From Diphasiastrum complanatum (lineage: Eukaryota; Streptophyta; Lycopodiopsida; Lycopodiales; Lycopodiaceae): 64,000 nt of DNA. The notes under the pieces were generated by a model. The model did no database searches. It worked only from the letters and a program-made list of their open reading frames with translations, and had not been told where the DNA came from. This document shows positions 26,251-37,863 of the stretch, piece after piece. The position numbers were made by a program, and so were the translations under genes. The number at the start of each line of letters is the position of its first letter. Position 1 is the first letter of the stretch. The stretch covers positions 16,754,980-16,818,979 of the forward strand of contig CM055106.1 in NCBI GenBank assembly GCA_029204225.1. The letters are read 5' to 3'.

Positions 26251-26304
26251 TTGGCCTCGACATAAATGGACGGTACTATGTATTTGTAGTTGTTGTTACC
26301 TCGA

Positions 26305-26497
<193 letters not shown>

Positions 26498-27590
26498 CTC
26501 CCCCTTATTGTGGATCCTGAAAAACTTGGATCTTCAGATTTAGCATGTCATATAATCTGATATGGTGATCCTTGGATAGTGCCTTGCTGAAGTAATCTGC
26601 TGCCATTAACTATGTCCTATAGTAAAACAATGATACTTCCTTACTTTGCACTTTTTCTCGAAGGTAGTGATACCTGATTTCGATTTGTTTGCTCAAAGAA
26701 TGAAAACTTGGATTTAGAGATAGTGCAATTGTGCTTTGATTGTCGCAGTAAATAGTCGTTGGATGTGACTGAGAAAGGTCGATATCTGCATGCAGGTGTC
26801 TTAGCCAAATTGCCTCCTTGGTAGCATTTGTGGTAGCTATGTATTCTGATTCTGTTGACGATAATGCTACTGAGGTCTACTTCATAGGGCCTTGATTGGT
26901 TAAAATACAAATTGAGAAGTCGATCTTCTAGTGTCTATATCTCTTGCCCAATCTGCATATGTGTATCCTTCAAGAATATTGGCAAATTGGTTGTCTCCAT
27001 AGCAGATGCTTAGCTGCTTTGCCACTTGGACATAATTCATGACCTTCATAAGAGCTTTCCAATGCAATGGACCTGGGTTCAATAGAAATTGGCTGAGAGA
27101 GCTGATGGAGTATGCCAAGTCGGTTCGAGTGAAAAGCATAGCATACATGACTGACCCAATAATGGAGTGAAATGGACACTGCTTCATTTTCTCCTTCTCT
27201 GTCTCGGATTGTGGACACTACTCCTTTGACAGCTTCAAACCAAGGTTGAGTGGGAAGTGGCTTGATCTGTAGTTGCTCATTCCGTATTTTTCCAACACGT
27301 TGATGAGATATCGTTATTGACTGATGAAGATATGTCTACTTGGTCTATCTTGATAGATCTGGATTCTGAGACAGTAATGGGCTGGCACCATATTAGGCAT
27401 TCTATACTCTTGTGCCAGCATGCATTTTGTATCCTTCAATAGATTCAGATTGTTAAATTTCTTTGGAAGAGAGGCATGGGCCAGCTTGCTCTTGGCACTT
27501 TCGATGAGTGTCTGATTCTTCCTCTTAAATACACCATTGGACTGAGGTGAGTAGCTGGTTGTGTATTGTTGATGTATTCCATTTATAAAG
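26498..27590 (-). pseudogene. Ty1/copia element H, internally deleted
   Basis: Reading right to left: an integrase fragment with TSYSPQSNGVFKRKNQTLIE and KSKLAHASLPKKF, then a direct jump (near 27465) into the RT C-terminal region. This carries LINVLEKYG, IIGSVMYAML, RTDLAYSISSLSQF and ALMKVMNYVQ, followed by RNase H with YTYADWARDIDTRRSTSQF, CDNQSTIALSLNPSF and SLSKQIEIRYHYLRE. The integrase C-terminus and most of RT, including the YVDD motif, are missing. Several stops are present, so it is non-functional. At its right end it is cut off by the chromovirus fragment. Confidence 0.85.
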
Positions 27591-28700
27591 TCCTCACTCC
27601 AAAGATCCTATTCTAAGCATGCCAATCACAAGCAACAGAAGAGAACCTGATGGTGGACAAACCAACCCAACCAAACCTAGATCGAACGGATCTAGCCCCC
27701 AAGCTATGGATCAATCACTCAGAGAGAAATGAGGCATTACACCAGCAACATCCTACCACTGGTCATGTTATCAAGCATACACTAGTGAGATGCCAATAGG
27801 TATGCTTATACCCTCCAAGGCCCATGCACCACTAGTAGTGCATTGTGACACCTCACTGGACACCTTTGCAGCCTATTTGGGCCATGTCATCCAATTCCCC
27901 AATGATTCACTGATAGACCCATACCAATCCACCATCAAGTGTTTAGGCATACAACCATTAATTATGACCATGTACACATAAGGACCCCAAATCCCTTATA
28001 GTCACAATTAACTTATGGGTTGCGATCTATCAGTCCCTATTTTGGACACGCTACCCGAGACCAATCATGGGCATGACATTCTTCTCCCCTTATTCAAGTT
28101 CTGTCCTCAGAACTTAAAACTGGGGAAGTTCCTCCTTAAGCTTCCTTCCTATTCCCAGGAATCATCATCGTCTATTCATTCCTTTCATCGAACCAGATGC
28201 TCTGTAACTATACGATTTCTCAATCGTTTAGATCTTGTATCCAAGATCTTTCTGGGTTCAAGCGGAGACACACCCAATGATTCATCCAATAGGTCCAATC
28301 GATCTTCAGATCCAAGATGTTCTCCTTCACGTAGACTCTTTCAGAGACGTCTTACGTGAAATACGGGATGCACTTGAGATCCATCCGAAAGATCCGATTG
28401 GTAAGCTAAGGATTTGATCTTTTTCAAGATCTTAAATGGTCCTCTATATCTAGGGGATGATTAGTAATATTAGCCAGTATGCATTACACTTGAATCTATC
28501 AAGATTCTCAAAAAAATACCCAGCTCCCCACTTGGAAGTCTCTCGGTGATCTTTTCAGACTTGCATAAAGTTGGCCCCCATCCTGGGTACACTAGACATT
28601 CCCACGTGCAATCTGTAGCATTTTTTGCATATCATGTAGGAATCCGCTACTTTCTGAACTTTGAATGCCCGAGTCTCTACCGCAATGGGTGATATAGGTT
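27591..28700 (-). mobile_element. Ty3/gypsy chromovirus fragment I (LTR, chromodomain, integrase end)
   Basis: On the minus strand the LTR begins TGTCATGCCCATGATTGG at 28078, directly after the polypurine run AAGGGGAGAAGAA (28079-28091). Its outer end near 27591 is not proven. To the right, the pol C-terminus reads out of the minus strand. SPRDFQVG and RYRGPFKILKKI are integrase C-terminal blocks, followed by SQVHPVFHVRRL and then a chromodomain-type region with LDTRSKRLRNRIVTEHLVR and DDDSWE. It has stops and shifts and no RT. Chromodomains steer integration to modified histones in this clade. Confidence 0.8.
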
Positions 28701-29545
28701 TAAAACTATATGTGAGCACACACGGCTATAACCGTTAGCCAAATGCTTACTATAATCCAATCTCCATCAAGGTGACTACCTCTCCGAGGAGATTGCTATA
28801 AAAATGTGAATAGATATCTTAACTGATCTTCTGATTATGCAGGTAATCCTTCTTTTAACCATTCAAGTATAACTAGAATCTGAACTATGATTCATCAATC
28901 ACATAATTCATCAGATTCTTGTCCTATACTCAATAAAAGAATGTGATACCCTCACATAGGCAACAACCAATGATCAAAAGAACTTTTAAACTTAGAGTCA
29001 TCTCTAGTTTAGCAAATACGGCCGACCAAAAGCGACCAGTGAACTTCGAATCGCGAATGTTCATAATGTCACTTTGGTACCATAAAGCCTAAACAGACAC
29101 TCTATAACTACTTAATCTATACCCAAATAAACATAGTCGATTTGATAAGGTGATCAGTCGAACCAAAATTCCACTAACCTGTTTATTCATCCGGGGTATG
29201 AATACTATCCTCTCCTATGGATTAGGTATTTCCTAGAATCCGAGTTAAGATTTACCAATCCCAACTCTCCATATTCCCAAGACCATATCCTATCATAAGA
29301 GTGCATCACAATTCATAAATGACACGTGAGTTGTTCCAAAAAGTCTTTTCCCATCTGAAAAGTTTCAGACTTTTCCAATTCACACATGGTGTCTATAAAA
29401 GGATTGTAATTAGACATGGCACAAATTGTCATTCCAAAGTTACGGCAACACAAATGAATTGAAATTGAAAATTTACTTCCTGAAAACCAATATGAAGTGT
29501 CTAAAAATCGAACTGATAGTATATCTGGTAGTGCACTTACCACAC
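28701..29545. other. unassigned, between two chromovirus fragments
   Basis: No domain was recognised. It may be decayed internal sequence of the chromovirus to its left. Confidence 0.35.
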
Positions 29546-29668
29546 AACCGATCACACCATAGCCATTCCGAACTTACCCATTTGGAGGACTTATCGCTTG
29601 GTGTTCCTTTGGAACCTGAAAAGGTACTCAGAACCAGAGATAAACAATTGAGGAATCGTTCTAACACT
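29546..29668 (+). pseudogene. chromovirus pol C-terminal fragment L
   Basis: The plus strand reads LEDLSLGVPLEPEKVLRTRD followed by KQLRNRSNTM, the linker and start of a chromoviral chromodomain. It is the same motif as in fragment I but in the opposite orientation. It ends abruptly where copia element F begins at about 29672. Confidence 0.7.
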
Positions 29669-29671
29669 ATG

Positions 29672-31860
29672 TCATAATGATGGCCTACTCGAAAGCTCCA
29701 AGGGCACTGTGGGCTGAAGCAGTAGCTACAGCCGCATACATCCAGAACAGAATAGGCAAGTCTGGTGTCCCTCACACGACACCACATGAGCTATGGTGGG
29801 GTAGAAAGCTCAGTCTGTCTCACGTCAGAATCTTTGGCTGTGCAGCTTATGCACATATTCCTGAGAAGCTTCGAAAGAAGCTTGATGAGAAAGCCGAGCA
29901 GGGATTTCTGGTAGGTTATGACCACAATTCATCATACTACAGAGTCTACATGCCCGACATGAACACTGTGAAAATAGTGAGAGATGTCAGGTTCAATGAG
30001 AGCAGGACGATGGCCAATGACGATCCTTTCATCTACGAAGTTATGGAGAGACAGTACTATGACGTGGCGCCAATGACAGAGGGAGCAGAGGTCGAACACA
30101 AAAACGAAGATTTTTGAGTCGTCTCCCATTCGAGCGACGAATTTGACGAAGAAAGATTCGAGAGGCAACTTGCTGCCGCAGTTCCTATAAACCAAGATGG
30201 TTCCGGACCGAGCAAAGCAGACAAAGGCAAAGGCATAGCTGTCCCAGGAGAATCTCCCAGAAGGCCGACAAGACCACGAAGAGTGCCAGCAAGATATGTG
30301 CCAGGAAGCTCAGCTTCCACATCAAAAGAGTTCTGCGGATTCAGTGGCGAACCATAGACTTTCGAGGAAGTGATTGACAGTCCAGAGAAGGACAGATGGA
30401 TCCAAGCCATGAATGAAGAGATGGAGTCCATGAAGAAGAACCAGGTATGGCCGTTGGAGCCATTACCACATAAGCGCAAGACTGTCAAATGCAAATGGGT
30501 TTCCAAGCTCAAATACGGACCAGATGGGAACATCACGAAATACAAGGCAAGACTGGTAGCGAAAGATTTCTCTCAGAGATATGGTATTGACTACTTTGAA
30601 ACCTTCTCTCCTGTCGTCAAACATTCATCCCTACTTCTGTTATTTGCATATGTAGCAGCTTATGACCTCAAGATCCACATTGTGGACGAGAAGATAGCCT
30701 TCTTGCATGGCGAATTAGACGAAGAGATCTACATGGATCAACCCCAAGGATATGTCTCGAATTCACTTCTTGATTATGCATGTAGAATGCACAGAAGTAT
30801 CTACGGTCTAAAACAATCAGCCCGACAATGGTACAAGAAGAAAGATCAAGCCTTGAAATCATTAGGATTCAAGCCTCTGCTGGCTGATTCTAATGTATAT
30901 GTCAGAGTTATAGATGGGCAGATCATCATAGTGGCTGTATATGTGGACAACACTCTGATACTTTGCAGGAATGAGCAGCTAATTGCTGAAGTAAAGGTAG
31001 ACATTTCGAAACATTTCGAGATAGTGGATCTGGGAGAAGCCAGGAGTTACCTAGGCTTACAAATTGAAAGGGACTATGAGGGAGTTAAGTTATACCTTCA
31101 CCAGTCCAGATACACCCAGAAGATCCTAGAGGACTTTGGGATGCTGAACTGCAAAGGAGCGAACACTCCAATGCTCATAGGGACGGTGCTAACAAGCGAC
31201 GACTCTCCAAAGACTGAGGAAGAGAGAGAACAAATGCAGCTCACACCTTACAGGAAGCTGATAGGATCATTGATGTACCTTGCAGACAACACACGTCCTG
31301 ATATTGCTTATGTAGTGTTCAGGATGAGCCAATTGTGCACGAATCCAGGCTCAACACATTGGAAGATTACAAAACGCATTTTGCAATATCTTCAATTAAC
31401 AAGGGATTATGGCTTGTGTTATTGTCATGATGTAGGTTTCAGGATATTTTCTTATAACGATGCTAGCTGGGCATCTCTCAAGGACGACTGTAAAAGCGTC
31501 TCCGAAGGATGCACCGTCGCATCAAGAGCAGCATTTCTCTGGGTCAGCAAGAAGTAGACCGTTGTAGCCCAGTCATCCTACGAAGCAGAATATGTTGCAG
31601 CAGCAAAGATAGCCAACGAAATAATCTAGCTAAGGCAGATCCTGAACGAATTGGGCGAAACAAGGAATGAGCCCCTGGTCTTGCAGATGGAGTGATCAAG
31701 TATCACTTGATCAGGGATCTAATTGAACAGAAGATGCTGTAGACCACCTTCATCGGAACGAAAGACATGGTTGCTGACATCTTCACTAAAGCCCTGGACA
31801 AAGGAGTCTTTAAGAGACAGAGGAGTAGTCTCGGGATCGTAAAGCTATCATGCTTTGAGA
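29672..31860 (+). pseudogene. Ty1/copia element F (integrase to RNase H, 5'-truncated)
   Basis: Starts inside integrase: MMAYSKAPRALWAEAVATAA, AYIQNR, VRIFGCAAYAHIPEKLRKK and GFLVGYDHNSSYYRVY, with a stop at 30117. RT follows as a single 395-codon frame (30370-31557), with KCKWVSKLKYG, ARLVAKDFSQRYGIDYFETF, YGLKQSARQWYKK, LGEARSYLGLQI and RPDIAYVVFRMSQL. The catalytic motif reads YVDN (Asn codon 30949-30951) instead of YVDD, which should kill polymerase activity. RNase H is broken after 31557 and has an internal gap near 31690. It ends with DMVADIFTKALDKGVFKRQR. Gag, protease and 5' LTR are absent. Confidence 0.92.
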
Positions 31861-32800
31861 GGGAGCTGAAGAAACAAAATGTTTCTAACTACAAAGCCTT
31901 GCTAGCTTTCAACCCTCAGCCTAATGAAGATGTTCGCGAACACAAAAGTCAAGAGATACGAAGCACGAAAAGTTTCGCGAACACGAAAGTCAAAGGAAAC
32001 GAAGACGAACGGCTCGAGAACATGAAAGTCAAAGGAGACTAAGACGAATGGCTCGTGAACATGAAAGATTTACAAACGAGAATCTTTTGCGGTCCAGTAC
32101 GAGAGAAGGCAAATGACCAAAATGAAACCAACAATAGAAATGAAAATCAACGACGGAAACGAAACCTTCTTTTGCCCTCCACGCTCCAAAGAGTACCAAC
32201 GAGATCATGCAAGTACCCAGAAGTACAGATGTCTGATCTGATGGCATGACGTCAGCAGATACATTTTAGGTTGTGGCTAATCTACCACTCTTGTGATTCC
32301 CTAATTAGTTGTAGATGCTTAGTCACTCTAATTTACATAGAGCGACTATACTTACTGGATGATACTTGACATGTAGATCAACATAGTACACATACAGTGT
32401 AATATAGTAGTCTGATGCAAGTAAGCAATCAAGACGAATATACAGAATACATGTCCGCTTGCGTGCGAAGACAATTTTGTCTAGGATCTGTAGATCCAAC
32501 TGTCCGCTAGTAAAGCAAGACGATTGCTCATGAGAGAACAATGTTTCTCCCACGCCAACACACTACGTGGATTTGCATGTAGTGCTTGAAGAAATCAGAG
32601 AAAGATACGAAACACGAACGAGAAAATGAACTCGAACGGAAAGTGTTCGTGTGCCTATATGACTCTTTCCCTAAGCATAACTACGCCTATCAAAGAAGAG
32701 CTGTTATCAGATTAAGTATAACAAATATACATGTCAATAATGCGGTAGAGCACAAGACAATAGCGGACAAAACCGCGTGCTCTAAAAAGCTAATTCAATC
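31861..32800. other. 3' tail / presumed LTR region of element F
   Basis: Follows the RNase H end. No second LTR copy is available to define limits. It contains a 39-bp repeat and no coding domain, and ends at the TG of the J LTR. Confidence 0.45.
31980..32068 (+). repeat. 39-bp in-frame tandem repeat
   Basis: ACACGAAAGTCAAAGG recurs with a period of exactly 39 bp at 31981, 32020 and 32059 (about 2.2 copies). 39 is a multiple of three, and the first copy is still within an open frame that runs on from RNase H to 32042. Confidence 0.85.
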
Positions 32801-33400
32801 TGTAAAGGAATGAAATCTATTACTGATAATAGAGAATCAATGCACAAGGCATCTACTTCATCTATCTCTGATAAGCTTCTGATGCTAAATTTATACACAC
32901 TTGATCTTCAATCTCTTAATCAACGATCAATCTGAATACACAAATGGTATTCAATATATATACATAATGTGTGCAGATGAAGAAAGTACAGAGTGGATGT
33001 GTTGTTTGTAGGAGATCGTGGGTGGATGTAGTTGTTGTCAAGTCTATTAGTGCAGTTGCATGGGGAGAGCATGAAAAGAGTGTAGCGTCAGCTTTTGCTG
33101 AAGTGAACATTGGTGAAGATGCAAAAAATGTGTCACTGTGACAAAATGCCTTTGGATTTGATTTACAGGGTGCCTTTGCTTCTTAGGGCACCTGCGGTGT
33201 TTTTGTAAGGCAGTGTCACCTTTTTTGACTGTCACAAAGACACGTGTAAAAACACAATGTTGTGTTTTGTTTGCCTTTTCTTCGTCTGTGAGAATTTACA
33301 TGTAAATATGCAGACTGCGCGACAACGTGAGTAAAAATGCAGCATGAATGGAGGCAGATTAAATATGGGATTTAGGAGAGTAGAGGAGATAAATCCTACA
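32801..33400 (-). repeat. 3' LTR of copia element J (about 600 bp)
   Basis: On the minus strand it begins TGTAGGATTTATCTCC at 33400, directly after a G8 polypurine run (33401-33408). It can end TTCCTTTACA at 32801, giving TG...CA ends. It includes TATATATA near 32955. The 5' LTR was not found, so the distal boundary is an inference. Confidence 0.65.
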
Positions 33401-34612
33401 CCCCCCCCTAATTAGGATCCGTGAATGCCTTGATCTTCATAATAAGCAATGCACAAAATTTGTTGTGTGCATTAACACTAAGTGCTTTCGTGAATATGTT
33501 TGCAACCATGTCCTGCGTTCTGTAGTACGTTAAGCTTACCTCTTTGTTGAGAACCTTGCCCTTGATATAGTGATATCTGATTTCAATGTGCTTACTCCTA
33601 GAGTGAAATCTAGGATTGGTTGATAAGGCAATAGCACTTTGATTATCACGGAATAAAATTGTAGGGCTGTACTGATGCAGATTAACGTCTGACAATAAAT
33701 TTCTCAACCAAAACGATTCCTTGATAGATTGAGAAACAACAATGTATTCTGCTTCTATAGAACAAAGTGCGATAGAGGTTTGCTTACGACTGTTCCATGA
33801 GATAGGACCGTCGTTGAAGAAGAATGTAAATCCAGATGTGGACTTACGATTGTCTACATCTTGTCCCTAGCTTGCATCAAAATATCCACTGAGCTGATGA
33901 AGATTGTCGTTGCTGACATCTCCATAGCAGATGCACTGGTCCATGGTAGCTCGAATATGTCCACGCCTCATTGGGGTGTCTTGCCTGAGAAGGCCTTGGT
34001 CAAACATCTGTTCTGGACGTAAGCTGCAGTGGAGACAGCTTCAGCCCAGAATCTCTTGGGCAACGATGCATGCGATAGCATACATTTGGCAGATTCAACC
34101 AGGGTATGATTCTTCCTCTCAGCTAAGCCATTAGACTGAGAACTGTAAGGAGTGATGAATTGCTGCTCAATGCCTTGGCTTTGACAGTACTCCTGAAACT
34201 CGATAGAGATATATTCTCCACCGTTGTTTGATCTTAGAGCCTTGATCGCTCGTCCAGTCTCCTTTTCTGCACGCGGCAGTCTTGAATTTTGTGGTTGTTT
34301 CACTTGCAGTATCTGCAAAACAGCTTCGTCTTTGTCTGTGGATTCGACTGTTCTTTGTGTTGTGCTGGTTTCTAGTTTGGCTTTGATTGCTTCGGGCCTA
34401 TAAAATTGAATAGCCATTGACAACAAGTTATAATTGTAGAATAGCTCAGGAATGGATTTTTTATCGACCTCTAGATCACCTTGTAGAGAGTTTAGAATAT
34501 CTGTGCATATCCAAGTTTTTTGAGACATCATTGTAACTTCAAAGTTGATTCTTGTATATAATTGAGATATTGGTTTTGGATTCGTCCAACGTGCTTCGAC
34601 CAATTGTTCCAA
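33401..34612 (-). pseudogene. Ty1/copia element J with integrase joined to RNase H
   Basis: Right to left, an integrase core (34612-33968) has IKALRSNNGGEYISIEFQEY, PYSSQSNGLAERKNHTLVES and LPKRFWAEAVSTAAYVQNR. Near 33960 it jumps directly to the late RT/RNase H region, which ends in FRDNQSAIALSTNPRFHSRS, KHIEIRYHYIKGK and MVANIFTKAL. Almost all of RT, including its catalytic motif, is missing. The N-terminal part of the 214-codon frame also lacks gag and protease. It is the same family as the relic at 1212-1598. Confidence 0.88.
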
Positions 34613-35295
34613 CTGACCGCTCCACCAAATGTTCTACCTGAGTGTCACGACCAAGTGTTCTGCCAGAGTGCTACAATCACATCGACTTCTGCCAAATCTC
34701 TTGATCGAACTTCAACAAAATCTTTCAACCAAGGGATTCTAGCCAAAGCAATCACTTAACGACTCAACCGTCGACATCAACCACAGAACAGCCGAATGAG
34801 TCATTCATTCAATAAAAGTATAATTTGGATGCTATCAAAGATCCAATGCTAGCAGCTGCATGTGCCTATATCACCAAATGTGCTACAGTGAGACAATGTT
34901 CGATGAAGAGAAAGATAGATTGCAGACCAGATGAGCCAAGACTAGAAGACAATCACCGGCCAACTACCATGTGCCAGCCAACCACCATCCAAAGATGTAG
35001 AAAGGTTCGTGTGTGCTTCTCGGAAGATTACAATTCCAATTGTGAATCCTACCCTTATCAACAAGTGGTATAGAGGTCTTGCATTGTGGAGAGATAATGG
35101 CATGACCCTTGGATAACGATGGGAGCTGGCATGTAGATGGAAAATACCACCTTGACATTTGGTCATGCTCTTGCATGGTGGTGGGCCTAGGATATAGAGG
35201 ATAGTTAGCACGGAGCATATTTTGCAACGAGATCTAGGAGAGATAATGACATGACCCTTGGATAACGATGCCTGGCATGTAGATGGAAAATACCA
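34613..35295. other. unassigned, with a 149-bp-spaced direct repeat
   Basis: No gene was recognised. GGAGAGATAATGRCATGACC and about 45 further bases occur at 35088 and again at 35237, the second copy running directly into the family E sequence at 35296. Confidence 0.6.
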
Positions 35296-36745
35296 CCTTG
35301 GGAAGAAGAGTGGACATCAAAGGTAGTAAGTGTGATTAGGAAATGTATTTTGCAGTTAGAATTTTGGTAATCCCTGTAAATAATTGCTTAATACTGGATA
35401 TTAATTTCCTAGTTTAAATTCATTTAATTGAATTAATAAATGTTATCTTTGTAACCATTGAGTTATTCGCAGTTTTGGATGTCAAATGTGATATTAGGGA
35501 TGGAATCTGATACGTGGATTACATTGGGTTTGTTAGTTGATGGAAGCTTGTCTCTAGATTTGACGCATCAATAGGGTTTTGAAGCTTATCATTAATCAAA
35601 AAAGATCAGAATGTAATTTCTCGAATATAAGATATCAGACTGATTTATATATTGTTTCCAGCATGAAGTTATTCTTCTGAAAGACTGTTATGTCATATAA
35701 ATTACTTCTTGTGTGAATAGACTTGGAATTCAAATAAATTCTAAAAAAATAACGTTTCAATTTCTCAAACCTAAAATATCTCTGTTGCATAAATGGATTT
35801 TGATGGAATAGTAGTTTCTATCACTCAGATTGAAAATATTTGAAGTAGAAGTCTTGTTTGTAACGAAGTGAATCCTTTAGTGGAAGCACTTATTACTGAC
35901 TTTTCTTGGATTTGGATATTTTCATATATCATCTTTCCAATTAACTTTTATTGAAATTGATAATTTCTTTAAAAGGAGGGGTGAAGTGGTGGGATAAATT
36001 TATATTTGAGAATCTGTGGTTTGCATAGTTTTCAGAAAAGAACCAGTTGTGGCTTAGAAATGAGATTACTCTAGAAGTAATTTCCAATAGATTCAGAGTA
36101 AGATGCCTAATTGGAACTTTTCGAATAAGAGAAATTCTCTAGAGATTGTGTGGACAATCTGGAACAAGTGTGGAATTTGAATCATTATCTATGAGTAGTA
36201 TAATAAAAGGTCAAAGGTTACTAATTCTATTTTTATTGGAATAGAAATAAGTTTGATCAGAATTTAAGTCTAAGAGTTTTGTATTGGAACAACCTAATCT
36301 TAGTTTTAGTACTAGGATCAGAGAGGGGTGGTTTAAGTGGAAGAAATCATGCTTTAAAAAGAAATTGGATTGGAAAACTACTGAAAGTGAATTTTATTCA
36401 TCTCAGAGATCTCCCAAATATGTTATTTACTCGTGAGAAATAAAATATCTTTTGTAGCTGAGTTACAAGATCTCAGTGAGATATGTGCGTAACATATGTG
36501 GGTTATGGAGAAATCTGCCAGATAAGAATGTGTTTATGTACTGGATCATAGTGAGATTATTCTCATGTGTGCACAATTAATCTTGTATGAATTTACTGTG
36601 TAATCCTAGTACTAAGGTTATCTGGTGCACTTAACCTAGTCGGCGAACATGAACATATGATCAAATATTGTTTTGACATATACTTGTAGAGTTAACAAAT
36701 CTTTTAATGGAAGATTTATGGATTAACTTATAAATGATTTGGGTA
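35296..36745 (+). mobile_element. second, partial copy of non-coding element family E
   Basis: The sequence is the reverse complement of about 8355 down to 6725 inside element E, with frequent substitutions and small indels. Shared words include CTGATACGTGGATTACATTG and TAATTGCTTAATACTGG. It has no LTR and no coding frame. Its left end coincides with the polypurine-type tract found at 8351-8362 in the first copy. Confidence 0.85.
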
Positions 36746-37395
<650 letters not shown>

Positions 37396-37758
37396 AACTA
37401 TTCAAACGCTTTTGATAATTCTGATTTTCAATGAATTAATCTATATGAATATGAACAGCTATTTATACTAAGAAATTCGGTCGTCAATTGCAATTGCTAG
37501 TTGGTTGGTGATCCGTAGGCATCCATCTGGTCCTTGTCATTGATTGCTGATAAGTGGTGAAATTGGTCGTAAACGTTCTGTCTGCATAAATGGACCAAAA
37601 CTGTAGCTCTACAGAAATGAACTAAAACAGCCACAAGCGACACTGTCGGGTTTTTTGCAAAAAAGTGAAAAAGACAAAGGTGCCCTTAAATCTCATTTAG
37701 GGTTGTCCCACACTTTGCCAGAGTCATTTTCTTAACATTTGAGGCTCTTTGGAAAAAA

Positions 37759-37863
37759 CAAAAAATGCAACACTGTGATTTTACACGAGATTTCTGTCAG
37801 GCAAAAAATGTGACACTGTGACTTTACACGAGATTTATATCAGGCAAAAAATGCAACATTGTC
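37759..37863 (+). repeat. 43-bp tandem repeat, 2.4 copies
   Basis: CAAAAAATGYRACAYTGTSR starts at 37759, 37802 and 37845 (period 43), followed in the full copies by TTTACACGAGATTT. Similar words (GCAAAAAATGTG, CACTGTGAC) occur inside the J LTR near 33120, so it may be LTR-derived. Confidence 0.9.
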
